Positions 34,522-45,002 of a DNA stretch of 56,279 bases are shown piece after piece. Each line of letters begins with the position of its first letter. Positions within the stretch are counted from its first letter, which is position 1. Made by a program: the position numbers and the translations under genes. The DNA comes from Priapulus caudatus (lineage: Eukaryota > Priapulida > Priapulimorpha > Priapulimorphida > Priapulidae). Location: assembly GCF_000485595.1 (NCBI RefSeq), contig NW_014577078.1, positions 1,153,555 to 1,209,833 of the forward strand, given 5' to 3'. The notes under the pieces were generated by a model. It saw nothing but the letters and a program-made list of their open reading frames with translations, did not search any database and was not told where the DNA came from.

Positions 34522-35525
34522 CCACCCGGCCAACCACAGGCGACACCCACCAATCAATCCACCTACCCATCGGTCTGCACTATGGTCTTCACAAACACAA
34601 AAGGCCGCAACATGCAATTAATGCGCTGTTTACAAGGACTGTCATGACGGTTGACAGACATGGTAACGTAGCCCTGCCTAAACAGCACGTTTATGCGCGT
34701 TAACACGTCTAGTTCACAATTATCAATTGCTCATATATAGTCATCGAAACCTGAATAGAGACCTGTAAAATTGATATTTTAATTGGGTGGACCCGATCAA
34801 CAGCTAGGATCTCACTATATAGAGTATATGTGGCCCAACCCGAGTATTACTTGGTTCAACACGACTTTAGGACCTCTCGTAAATACACGATGTGATTAGA
34901 GTTCGAGTTAGGGTTAGGGTTATATGATGATGATGACGATGATGATGGTGGGGGTGATGAAGATCACGATCATGATATGCCGGGTATGATGCCGTATGTA
35001 TGATGACGTATGGTGGGTATGATGACGTATGATGCCGATGGTGATCCAGCAATCACTGCGTGTTCCCATGACTATTGACGTACAAACATACCTGTTGCAC
35101 CTTCTTATAATTAACTGATAGTATCATATGTACATCTTAACAATAATTCTATATCCCACAGATCGAGGACACGAAATATTTAATCCGTACGTGTACGTGT
35201 AACCTACTACAGGTAGGAAGAGTAGCGTGAACTTGTTCGATATACGTCATCAACAGGGACGTGCGTGACACCAACACACCTCGGCGAACTGCGCGTGCGA
35301 CTAAATAAACACGCGACCATCCCTATAACTAGTAGTAGTATTACACAAATGTCCTATGTGACACGACATAGGTAAACTAAATTAGATTTACTATCTATGG
35401 GCGACACAATCAAGTAACATCACTGGCAGTGCGAAATCATCTCGTTCTTACCGTGCCTCCTCACACCAAAAATTCCACAATGAACCGCCCACCGTAACCT
35501 GCACAAAGAAATCCTCGTAGAATGG
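34522..35525. other. intergenic with short telomeric and GATGAT tracts
   Basis: GAGTTAGGGTTAGGGTTA at about 34905-34922, followed by a GATGATGAC/GATGATGGTGG minisatellite up to about 35045. No gene recognised. Confidence 0.5.
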
Positions 35526-35660
35526 CTACTGAGCGACCAGGTAGGCCGCTATAGCATCTGGAATGCCAACCACCTCACCGATCGTTTCTAGATGGCTCAC
35601 AATGAATTTTAGCGCAGCCGTTGCAGAGCTTTGCAGCGCTACAAAAACAGGTATTCGGTG
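35526..35660 (-). CDS. weak candidate terminal exon, unrecognised
   Basis: On minus, a TGTTTTTGTAG acceptor is followed by an open stretch ALQSSATAALKFIVSHLETI, GEVVGIPDAIAAYLVAQ and a stop. The residues look protein-like and the stretch seems richer in GC than its surroundings. No domain, no partner exon found. Could be chance. Confidence 0.2.
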   Translation of the reverse strand, partial: HRIPVFVALQSSATAALKFIVSHLETIGEVVGIPDAIAAYLVAQ

Positions 35661-36293
35661 GTGTGAATACTGCTTTGATGACCGTCTACGGTGTGCGCTC
35701 ATGCACGCAGGTATAGGAAGCGTCACAGCCAAAACGGCGTTTAAACTATGGCTGAACCAATCACTTTCAACGCTGCAATATATTTGGCGTAGGTTGGTGT
35801 TTTAGGCGCGTCTGCCCATCCCACATTATAGCGCTATTACTGGATGCTGGGGGAGACAACGAGCTTATCGGCACGATCGAGAAATACCGATGTTACCCAA
35901 CATGTTTTACCGCGGAAACAAATTGGTACAATACTGACAAATAACAGTATAGGTGCGCATATGTGTGCAATGCGCCAACTCAAATCCCTTCTTAACAGTT
36001 TTAAACATAACAGTTCACCCTCTCTTCATACACACAAATTATACTAGACGCGATTTATTTGTTAGCTATATGAATGAGTTGTGTATGCCTCCGCCAGAAC
36101 AAATATAAAAGTGTATATGAGCATGCAGATTCTGTCAACGAAATGTAAGAACTGTCAAAACATGATGAACTCATGAGGGAACGGGAGGCGGGAGAAAAGG
36201 GGGCGGGAAGCGGGAGGGGAAGGAGCGGGAGTAGGGAGGCCAGTGGGCGGGTGAATTTTCATCCAAAACAAACCATTATACTATGTTGTACAC

Positions 36294-36295
<2 letters not shown>

Positions 36296-36338
<43 letters not shown>
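36296..36338. repeat. (GA)n microsatellite
   Basis: About 42 bp of pure GA, preceded by a GGGAGGCGGG-rich stretch (36175-36255). Confidence 0.95.
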
Positions 36339-36340
<2 letters not shown>

Positions 36341-36574
36341 TATACTAAGTAGAGAAAAATAAAAGAAATCCATAGCACGAGAAATAAATACATGAGAAAA
36401 GATGTACATTGTACAGGATTTTAATACATTTATTACGCAAACTGTCAGAGAAACTAAGTGACATTCAAAAAATAAAATGCAAATATATAGATCCTGGTAA
36501 GAAGAATATTGCTACCTATTTTTCCCTAGTCTACCTCATCGTCATCATTGCTGCTACCATAAAACAAACAAATC

Positions 36575-37294
36575 TTAAAGGGACAGTAGCCTCTAGGATT
36601 TTACTGCATACAACTGTACTTACTGTATAACAAATCGTCTATACCCACACGTATTTGTTACCAGATACCTAATTTAATTGTTATAATTAAAGGGACAGTA
36701 GCCTCTAGGATTTTACTGCATACAACTGTACTTACTGTATAACAAATCGTCTATACCCACACGTATTTGTTACCAGATACCTAATTTAATTGTTATAATT
36801 AATTACACATCAACGCTACGTAATTTGAACGGCGCCATGACACCCGCGACCGTGCATGCTGCCACCCCGAAAAAGTTGCGTATTTGACAATTTATTTTGC
36901 ACGTTACAGACCGAGGGCTAATCACAAAAGTGCAATTATAATTATACCTAAATGCTATTTAACCGATCGATATTCATTTTAGGGCAAATTTATCCATATT
37001 ATAACTAAAACTATATGTCGTTTATAAGATATTACAATCCTTTTGCTTTTAAATGAATAAATAAGAAACACCTTCGGTCTGTAGCCCTTGGCTGGAAAGT
37101 GGTTTTGCGCAACATCAGATCGTGCGCTTTGAGTGGCGCCACCGTCGTTGTAATCAAACTGTTGTCGTTAGTTTTAAAACATTTAAAAAAAATATTTCTA
37201 ATGGTGATTGAACCATGAAACATTTTATGTAGCGTAATTATAACCTAAATTAGCTGAAAATAACCCTAGAACCTAGAGTAAACTCTCCCTTTAA
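36575..37294. mobile_element. TTAA-flanked element, copy 2, with duplicated 112-bp tip
   Basis: Inverted relative to copy 1 (30309-30939). TTAA at 36575-36578 and 37291-37294. The first 112 bp (from AGGGACAGTAGCCTCTAGG to TTATAATTAA) is repeated head to tail, with a third TTAA at the junction (36687-36690). Confidence 0.88.
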
Positions 37295-37392
37295 CTGATG
37301 CACAACAGTAGGCCTACTACGTACGACCGCTGGCAGGGATTTGTTGTAAAATTGCGCAAGTAACATTACGAATTTATATCTATAACATGTAT

Positions 37393-37456
37393 CAGGGGTT
37401 AATAATGACAAATCTTTGACACATCTAATGACAAATCTTTGTCATTATTAACCCTC
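37393..37456. mobile_element. ~64-bp hairpin
   Basis: GGGTTAATAATGACAAA and TTTGTCATTATTAACCC are inverted arms around a 28-bp middle that itself repeats AATGACAAATCTTTG. The ends (CAGGGG, ATAAT) resemble the CAGGAG hairpins. No target duplication seen. Confidence 0.6.
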
Positions 37457-38840
37457 GTGTTTGTCGACAATTTGAATTATGGACGCCATGGCAGATGCTG
37501 CGTAAATTGTCACTAGATGGAGACACTGCACAGAAAATTCAGACCGTTTCGCATAACGGCAAACACCATCAGCGAGTCCTACAACCATGAAGGCGGCGTA
37601 CAAAAGTAGAGGACGTCCATAGGCAGCAGGCCGGCATTGAACAGAAATTAATTAAAAATACTAGACGAACGGCCACTTGACGGAATGGCACAATTACAGA
37701 ACAAGACCAATCTCACGTCTCATGCTTTCTAGTACTACTTTCTAGACGTCCACGAGGTATCTACCTTGCGTGCATAAATGCAAATTACTGCAATCTAGTG
37801 CCAAACTTTACCGCCAAAAAATTCAAAAGGTCGTTTCCCAGAGACGAAATAGGGCAACAATTGGCGGAAGGCTACTGTTGTATGCCACCTGAAGACAATA
37901 GTAGAATATGTGTACAGAATGTATGCGCCTACGCGCACTCGCGTGTTTTATGGCGGAATAAGCATCTTATAATATGATACCACAGCATACTCTGGTATTT
38001 CGTCAATAAAAAAAATAAAAAAATAAAATAATAAATCATGATATACATATAATTATATAATATATAATATAATATTTTTTAAATAAAAAAAAAATACATT
38101 GTAAACAAAAATAAAATATAAAACTAAATACACACGCGCCCACATACACGCGCGAGCTAACTCAGAATGAGTATTTTTGGAAATATATTGATTTTACTGC
38201 CGTAGCATCTCCGTACCAACATAAGCAATTGAATAATAAGTACAGGACATTATTTTGCCCAAACCAACGTTACACATAACTGGCAAGCCTTAAAATAATT
38301 GAATTCATTCTTTTTTTTCTGAAACTTCTCAACCCTAATGGCGTGCATCCATATTTTACATGAACTGTGCACGTTAACTTACAGACCCCCAGATGTAAAC
38401 GGCAGTACACTACCTATGGTCAAAATTGCCTGACGTGATGTGATTACCAAAACTTAGAATCCCCGATTGCCATCCTGATGGGATTCGGGATTGAACCGAC
38501 GAACTATAATTTCGCAATGACATGTACTACATACACGTGTAGGCAGCCAAATACCACAGCGTGCAGTTTCTACAGTTTTAGGCACTACATTAATATTATT
38601 AATTTTTAGGGCCAAATTTTATCAAACAAATTTTCAAGGCAAGATATTATCAAACAAGACAATCGGATCATAACTCTTTGTTTAGTACACACTGTAAATA
38701 GTTCTGGTAACGATATTTGTGCATTGGATAACACCTTATAACAACAACAAGAGCATTTTAGCATTGCAATTAATTTGTATTTATACTGGTGACAATTTTA
38801 TAAGCTGATCGAATCCATATCTGGAAGTCCTATTATGGAT
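37457..38840. other. intergenic, nothing recognised
   Basis: AT-rich simple sequence at 38007-38130. No gene supported. Confidence 0.45.
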
Positions 38841-38847
38841 ATATAGC

Positions 38848-38922
38848 AGGACACCCATCGTTGCCCGGGAAATGAAGCGCTCAGTTGGTGACCACTTGGT
38901 TGAAAGTGAAATACCCAAAAAA

Positions 38923-38959
<37 letters not shown>

Positions 38960-39140
38960 GTCTGTGCGTGTGTGCGTGTATGCGTGTGTGCGTGTGTGCG
39001 TGTATGCGTGTATGCATGTATGTATGTATGTATGTATGTATGTATGTATGTATGTATGTATGTATGTATGTATGTATGTATGTATGCATGTATGCATGTA
39101 TGCATGTATGCATGTATGTATGTATGTATGTATGTATGTA

Positions 39141-39171
<31 letters not shown>

Positions 39172-39235
39172 CCATCTATCTATCTATCTATTGATCGATA
39201 GATCGATCGATCAATCGATCTATCTATCTAGTTAT
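38848..39235 (-). mobile_element. SINE-type tail joined to a compound (ATCT)n/(ATGT)n microsatellite
   Basis: AGCAGGACACCCATCGTTGC, CCGGGAAATGAAGCGCTCAG, TTGGTGACCACTTGGTTGAA, then AAATACCCAAAAAATATCTATC and about 300 bp of tetranucleotides. The same tail, also joined to tetra/pentanucleotides, occurs at 40767-41092 and 44414-44710. Confidence 0.8.
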
Positions 39236-39669
39236 GTATCTAATTATGTATGTACTAGTTAGTCTAGATTCTAGAACGTGGATTCGCAATCCCCCTGCAC
39301 AAAAAATTACACCAGAGCAAGTAGTGCATCTATATATTTTAATGACTGAAACAATGGCATAGTGCTGCCAAAATTCTTTCATAAAAATGATGGTAGATGG
39401 CGCTTTTGAAGGAGGCATTTTAGAGATTAGAAATAAAACTTAAAAAATAACAATAAATAATAATGGAAAACAATACCTACACAGTACAATACATTACAGT
39501 ACACTATGGATTATATGATTTTAAGGGATCTTAGCCAAACAGTTGAGAAATTTTACATAGACCCATAACTAATTCTGTGTAGAGATGTTTTAAGCCACCA
39601 CAAACAAACCGTGCACCCACACGTATATCAGTTACAACTTACAAGTAAACAAGAAGCCAAATTACGGCC

Positions 39670-40705
39670 CACAAACTGTGGGGCAAGAAATTTTCGGGCA
39701 CACGAACTCTTCGGTGTCTAAGCAATTTTTTGGTCCACAAACTGTTTGTGGTGTCTAAGAATTTTTTGGTCCACAAACTGTTTGTAGTGGCTAAGAAGTT
39801 TTTTTGGTCCATAAAGGCCCGCTTGTGTCGGCCTTACCTAGTCGCCGACAAGATTTGAATATCGTACGTCAAAAACCGGCCAGATCGTCGATAAAAACAT
39901 CGGCGACCAAACTCGACATGAGTTCTCTTACGATCGAAAATACGGTCGCCGACTGCGATCGCAAAAATAGAACATGTTCTATTTCTATGCGGCTGTTGGC
40001 GACAAATCGTGAGTGGCAGCCAATCACCGCAGCATACCGAGTCACATGATTAATAAAATGGCAGCCTACACAGCACGCCATCAGCAGTTTACAAGGAGGG
40101 ATTATTGCACAAACCCTTTCTCAAGTTTTCCGTATATCACATGAAAAAAATTTCTGCACATGATGATAACGATGTTCAGAAAATTGAAGATAGATTTACG
40201 AAGTTACATGATGTTTACTGGTAAGCGCCATTTTGTTGGTCACGTACGTGACTCGTTTTATGTAGACTGGTCCCGGCGTCAAGCTTGCTCTGTTTGTGCT
40301 AAAGAACTGCTTGTGCTAGTACAAATACTGGGGCCGCGAACCCGTCTACGTTTCATGCAGGAACGCTACGATCTGATCGTGTGTTGCTACGCTGCTAATC
40401 GGCGATAAAGTAGTCGCCGATAGTCAAATCGTAGGCCGACATAAGCGGGCCTTTAACTGTTTGTGGTGGCTAAGAAATTTTTCCATCCACAAACTTTGTA
40501 ATGGTAAAAAATTTTTGGCTCCACAAACTGTTAGTGGTGGGTGGCTAAGGAATTTTTGGGTCTGCAAACTGTTTGTGGTGGCTAAATATTATTTGGTCCA
40601 CAAACTGTTTGTGGTGGCTAAGGAATTTTTGGGTCCACAAACTATTTGTGGTTGCAAAGAATTTCCTTGGTCCACAAACAGTTTGTGTTGGCTAAACATT
40701 TTTTA
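39670..40705. repeat. ~42-bp dyad-repeat array, split by a MITE
   Basis: The unit TTTTTTGGTCCACAAACTGT then TTGTGGTGGCTAAGAA contains the perfect dyad CCACAAAC(T)GTTTGTGG or close variants. About three units lie at 39685-39812 and six to seven at 40455-40705. The segment 39814-40453 is an insertion. Confidence 0.9.
39814..40453. mobile_element. 640-bp MITE inserted in the dyad array
   Basis: Inverted ends AAGGCCCGCTTGTGTCGGCC and GGCCGACATAAGCGGGCCTT (one mismatch over 20 bp). TA borders both sides, a Tc1/mariner-type target. The interior has TCGCCGA motifs but no intact coding sequence. Confidence 0.85.
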
Positions 40706-40766
40706 TCAAATCAATAAAGAAAAAAAGCGTGATAGAAAAACAGATAGTTCACATTTATCAACTAGC

Positions 40767-40859
40767 AGGACACCCTGCGTTGCCTGGGAAATAAAGCGCT
40801 CGAATGACGACGACTTGGTTGAAAGAAAAATACACAAAAATATATCTATCTATCTATAT

Positions 40860-40892
<33 letters not shown>

Positions 40893-41026
40893 CCAACCAA
40901 TCAATCAATCAATCATTCAACCAACCTATCTATCTATCTATCTATCTATGTATCTATCCATCTATCCATCCATCTATCAATCTATAAATCTATCTATGTA
41001 TTTATCTTTTTATCTATCTATCCATA

Positions 41027-41088
<62 letters not shown>

Positions 41089-41092
41089 ACCT
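40767..41092 (-). mobile_element. SINE-type tail joined to (ATCA)n/(ATCT)n microsatellite
   Basis: AGCAGGACACCCTGCGTTGC, CTGGGAAATAAAGCGCTCGA, then GACTTGGTTGAAAGAAAAAT and AAAAATATATCTATC leading into about 240 bp of ATCA and ATCT repeats. Confidence 0.8.
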
Positions 41093-41225
41093 ATCGAAAA
41101 TAGTCTTGCACACTCTGTATCAAGTCAGTGCAAGGTGAATGTTGTTACAACCATGACATGGCGGATGTAATATAATGCATGTATAGTAACGCAATGTAAC
41201 GCACATTGCACAGTAATGCAAGTCA

Positions 41226-41719
41226 GTGCAAAGTGAATCCCGTTTATTTAGTGCTGCTTCAGGGGCCCGTTTATTTAGTGTTGCTGCAGGGGCGCCTTTA
41301 TATAATGCTGCTGCAAAGGCCAGTATATATTTTCCGTTTTTTGGCTTAGATGACCTCGGAGGTCAAATCGAATGTGCCCATGACATTCAGCACAAACATG
41401 TACCCCTACTGAACGTCTTTGACATTCCTAGAGTGCTCGAGAAGATCGATCTCGATAGATTTGCATCGAGAACAGACAAACAGACAATTGACAAATATGT
41501 ATTAGATGGGGAATTGGGCCTCGAACATCGGTCGCCGTTGACTGCTAAGATAATTTTTTTCGGCCATTTTTATACGGTCAAAGTGGAGCCAGGCAGGCTG
41601 CCAGCACGTGCGCATGGTAAAATCAGATATATAATATTCACTTTTCTCGTAGCATCACGCCCTTGGTTGTTATATGGTTATATGGTTTTTATATGGAACA
41701 ACTCTGGATATATATATAT
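41226..41719 (+). CDS. unrecognised open frame
   Basis: About 165 codons are open. The middle (GQIECAHDIQHKHVPLLNVF, DIPRVLEKIDLDRFASRTDK, QTIDKYVLDGELGLEHRSPL) has protein-like composition, but I know no family that fits. The first 40 residues come from a short tandem repeat (TTTATTTAGTGCTGCTGCAG-like) and the end is AT-rich repeat next to a foldback. It may be a transposon remnant or chance. Confidence 0.2.
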
Positions 41720-42056
41720 CAGGAGTGTATAATAGGGAAGAGTGTGACATCAATAAACAAGGGAAATCGTCATTTACTAGCCTTATAATACCTACGATTT
41801 ACTACGCGTAACTCATCCAACTTGAGCTCAAATCGGACACAGTACATTCGCCCATCATCGTACCAAATCGTTTCCTCGTAGACACCCGCAATCCGAAGAT
41901 ACAGCCTAAAACCTACGACACGATTCTCCATATTCTTTGGCCAATAATCCACCGCATAGCGCGCCAATAATTCAAACAAACGGCTGGCAGTTTCTTCCCG
42001 CTCTGTCCACGGCTTGTGCTCACGGCGAGGCGCTGTGGCTCGCAGGGACATTTGAA
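41720..42056. mobile_element. left arm of a CAGGAGTGTATAATAGGG foldback, cut by the assembly gap
   Basis: Begins CAGGAGTGTATAATAGGG and is nearly identical to the arms at 42547-42905 and (inverted) 43478-43830. It runs into the N gap. Its minus strand encodes an open C-terminal segment (ENRVVGFRLYLRIAGVYEET ... LDELRVVNRRYYKASK, stop near 41777). Confidence 0.85.
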
Positions 42057-42066
42057 NNNNNNNNNN
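42057..42066. other. assembly gap (10 N)
   Basis: Ten undetermined bases between a foldback arm and a dispersed repeat. The repeated arm on both sides suggests a difficult or collapsed region. Confidence 1.
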
Positions 42067-42531
42067 ACCAAATACGGTAGGTCAGCGCTGAAACAAAAAA
42101 GTTTTGACAATCGTCCGTTACTACCATGTCCTCCAGAAAATGTCTGATATCTGACCTTGCACCGACTGCCCTTTGACGACTGTGACTCCAATTTCGCAGG
42201 CTGGTGAGTTCCTCCCATCACACTATACATCGACTATTAAGCGCGGTAGTAAGCGCGTTGAATTTGTGCCGCAATTCCGGTATTTCCTCCTATACCTTAA
42301 GTTAAGGAAATATTCCCCTGATCCATTGACACTTATCTTGACCTTTGACCTTGACCAAATTTCGACATCCCGAGTCAGCGCCCGCCCCCCCCCCCGACGT
42401 CCACAAATTATCAAGACCGTCTGTCGAGGCGCTTAAGATTTGTGCCCAAACTTGGTTGACAACGGACGGACGGACTGGACAATCATGCGATTCTACAAAT
42501 TGCATGCCGACTTGCTTCAGCTGAGCTAAAG
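42067..42531. mobile_element. dispersed CGGACGGAC...GAGCTAAA repeat, copy b (partial)
   Basis: Matches 16705-17168 (GGTCAGCGCTGAAACAAAAA, GACCTTTGACCTTGACC, ACGGACGGACGG, GAGCTAAAG). Its 5' part is missing at the gap. Confidence 0.8.
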
Positions 42532-42546
42532 AGAGGTATTATATAT

Positions 42547-43830
42547 CAGGAGTGTATAATAGGGAGGAGTGTGACATACAATAAACAAGGAAATTCGTCA
42601 TTTACTAGCCTTATATAATACCTACGATTTACTACGCGTAACTCATCCAACTTGAGCTCAATCGGACACAGTCATTCGCCCATCATCGTACGAAATCTTT
42701 CCTCGTAGACACCCGCAATCCGAAGAACATACCTAAAACTACGAACACGATTCTCCAATCTTTTGGCCATTAATCAAGCCGTAGAGCGCGCCTATGATTC
42801 AGAACAACAAGGCAAGCACGATTGTGCTGCCCGCTGGCGTGTGGTGGTGGTGGTGAATGTAGGGAAAATGTGGCGTTGTGGCTCGCGAGGAGATTGGACA
42901 TCGACGGCGAAAGCATTAGACGCAACGGCGAGTGCTATTGTAGCCTGTATGCTGTAGCTCTGGAGCCGTGCAGGGCGACGCGGAAGCATTGCGTGCATCT
43001 GTTTGTTATGTTTGTTTCTCGCTGTAAGAAGCCGATAAAAGCAGTAGATACTAACCCAACTTCAGGTAGTATCTATGCGATAAGTGAAAATATCAACAGG
43101 CACCGCGTAAGAATAATCCTAGAAAAGACAGAAGACGAAAAACAGCCACGAAAAGATTCGTGAGCTGCTGACAGAACGCCGAAATTTAAGAAAGTTGTGT
43201 TGGCGCTGTTGAAATGACACCGACGTGCGAAGCATCTAGGCAGGCTAACATTAGAAGCAGTGTTCGAGTAAGAGCTCCATCTCGACCACGGTGATGGCGT
43301 GTCGTGTTGCTTGAGCACAGTAGACAGCGACCTCACACGTCCTGGTGTCGCTTGCTCATAAACATTGTTTATACACGCGTTATACACGCTGGCGCTGAGC
43401 CGCAGAGCTGCTGCTGATTGCGGTTGGGGGGGGGGGCATACTAGCTGCAAATAGGTCATGATTAGCTCGTCTATGGTTGCGTCGATGTCAAATCTCCTCG
43501 CGAGCCACAACGCCACATTTCCTACATTCCAACAGAGCAAACGCAGCGGCAGCGGGCAATCGTGCTGCCTTTTGTCTGAATCATAGGCGCGCTCTACGGT
43601 TGATTAATGGCCAAAGATTGGAGAATCGTGTCGTATGTTTTAGGTTGTATCTTCGGATTGCGGGTGTCTACGAGGCAAAGATTTCGTACGATGATGGGCG
43701 AATGTACTGTGTCCGATTTGAGCTCAAGTTGGATGAGTTACGCGTAGTAAATCGTAGGTATTATAAGGCTAGTAAATGACGAATTTCCCTTGTTTATTGT
43801 TGTCACACTCCTCCCTATTATACACTCCTG
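42547..43830. mobile_element. 1.28-kb foldback element with ~350-bp inverted arms
   Basis: Left end CAGGAGTGTATAATAGGG and right end CCCTATTATACACTCCTG. Arms 42547-42905 and 43478-43830. AT-rich flanks prevent a firm target-duplication call (ATATATAT on both outer sides if the 41720 left end is used). The right arm is open on plus (43620-43779) and ends LDELRVVNRRYYKASK. The left arm has frame-breaking indels. Confidence 0.85.
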
Positions 43831-44099
43831 ATATATATAGATTTGTTACGTTTTTTTATATTTTATTTGGTGAATTTCAGCCCACCATGAAAAAATAATT
43901 AAAATATATTTGATCTGTAACCTACATAGGCTTCCGTGAAGTCTTCCCGTCCATTTGCGCTATTATTATCATCTACCATAGTTTATTCTGGATTTTTACT
44001 AAACTTTTAAATGTAGTAAAAAATTTTAAATTTTTAAATTAACGGTGAAGTGGCCGAAGTACATACTAACCAGTCAAAAACAAAAAGAAACATAAGATT

Positions 44100-44260
44100 C
44101 CCCCAGGTGGGACTCGAACCCAAAATGCCCGGTTTAGGAGACCGATGGCTTATCCATTTGACCACTGGGACGTTATGCGTAGAAAGCATCATTCAGTCAT
44201 TCGAGATGTTAAGCTGTACGCACTGCCATCTATTGTCGAATAGTAAATTAGTAATTTTTT
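44100..44260 (-). mobile_element. tRNA-Arg(CCT)-derived SINE fragment
   Basis: 44171-44100 reads as a 72-nt tRNA-like sequence. It has an A-box-like TGGTCAAATGG, anticodon loop CTCCTAA (CCT), B box GGTTCGAGTCC and acceptor GTCCCAG/CTGGGG. Mismatches in the D stem, T stem and first acceptor pair make a functional tRNA unlikely. The sequence beyond its 5' side (TACGCACTGCCATCTATTG on plus) recurs in the SINE at 44414-44989. Confidence 0.8.
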
Positions 44261-44413
44261 TCAATGTTTAACTTTTTAACTTTTTTTTATTTTTGTTTCA
44301 GCCAGAACCACCTCCGAGACATGCTGATTCTGAATATATTTTCAGTTTTCCTCTAGGCTGCGTAGTTCTCTAGTTATAAGAGTACACACAAACTCAACAA
44401 CTTTATATATATA

Positions 44414-44989
44414 AACTAGCGGGAAACCCGGCGTTGCCCGGGGAAATCAGTGGCGTTACTCAGTTGGTGACCGCTTGGTTGAAAGAAAAATACCCACAAA
44501 ATCTAACTATCTATCTATCCATGCATCCACCCATGCAAGCATGCATCCATCCCATTCCTTTCCCATTGCACCGCATCCCATCCCATCCCATCCCATATCC
44601 CATCCCATCCCATCCCATCTCATCACATCCCATGCCATCCCATGACATCCCATGCCATCCCATCCCATCGCACCGCATCCCATGCCATGCCATGCCATGC
44701 CATCCCATCCCAAACAGTAAAAAATAATAAGAAATCAAAAGATAAGACATTAAAAATAAAAAGTAAAAAGTAAAAAATTAAAAATAATACATACTAAAGA
44801 GGTAGGTAACGGGGAAAAAAGGAAGAAAAGAGGGAAATAAGTTCCCAGCTGGGACTCAAACCCGGAATCCCGGTGTAGAAGACAGATGTTCTAGCAATTA
44901 GGCCACTGCGCCGTTATGGTTATACACCATGGATTCACACGTACGTGATGTTAATCTTTACGCACCGCCATCTATTGATGAATATACTA
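44414..44989 (-). mobile_element. complete tRNA-derived SINE with internal microsatellite (576 bp)
   Basis: The target duplication CTTTATATATATA (13 bp) lies at 44401-44413 and 44990-45002. On minus, in order: a leader with AATAGATGGCGGTGCGTAAA, a tRNA-like head at 44912-44841 (anticodon loop CTTCTAC, B box GGTTTGAGTCC), a T-rich stretch, a GGGAT/GGATG microsatellite (44710-44520), and a tail TTGGTTAGATTTTGTGGG ... ACCAAGCGGTCACCAACTGA that ends in the hairpin CCCGGGCAACGCCGGG and CGCTAGTT. Confidence 0.85.
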
Positions 44990-45002
44990 CTTTATATATA
45001 TA

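Noticed and set aside
38872-39262. Poly Met-Tyr-Val-Cys frames
   Set aside because: Products of ATGT/ATCT tetranucleotide arrays; likewise 40461-41138, where the first part is the 42-bp dyad array and the rest is ATCA/ATCT repeats.
44100-44171. A functional tRNA-Arg(CCT) gene
   Set aside because: D-stem and T-stem mismatches, a broken first acceptor pair, and a shared SINE flank indicate a tRNA-derived repeat.
44434-44750. His/Pro- or Gly/Met/Trp-rich frames
   Set aside because: Translation of the CATCC microsatellite inside the SINE.
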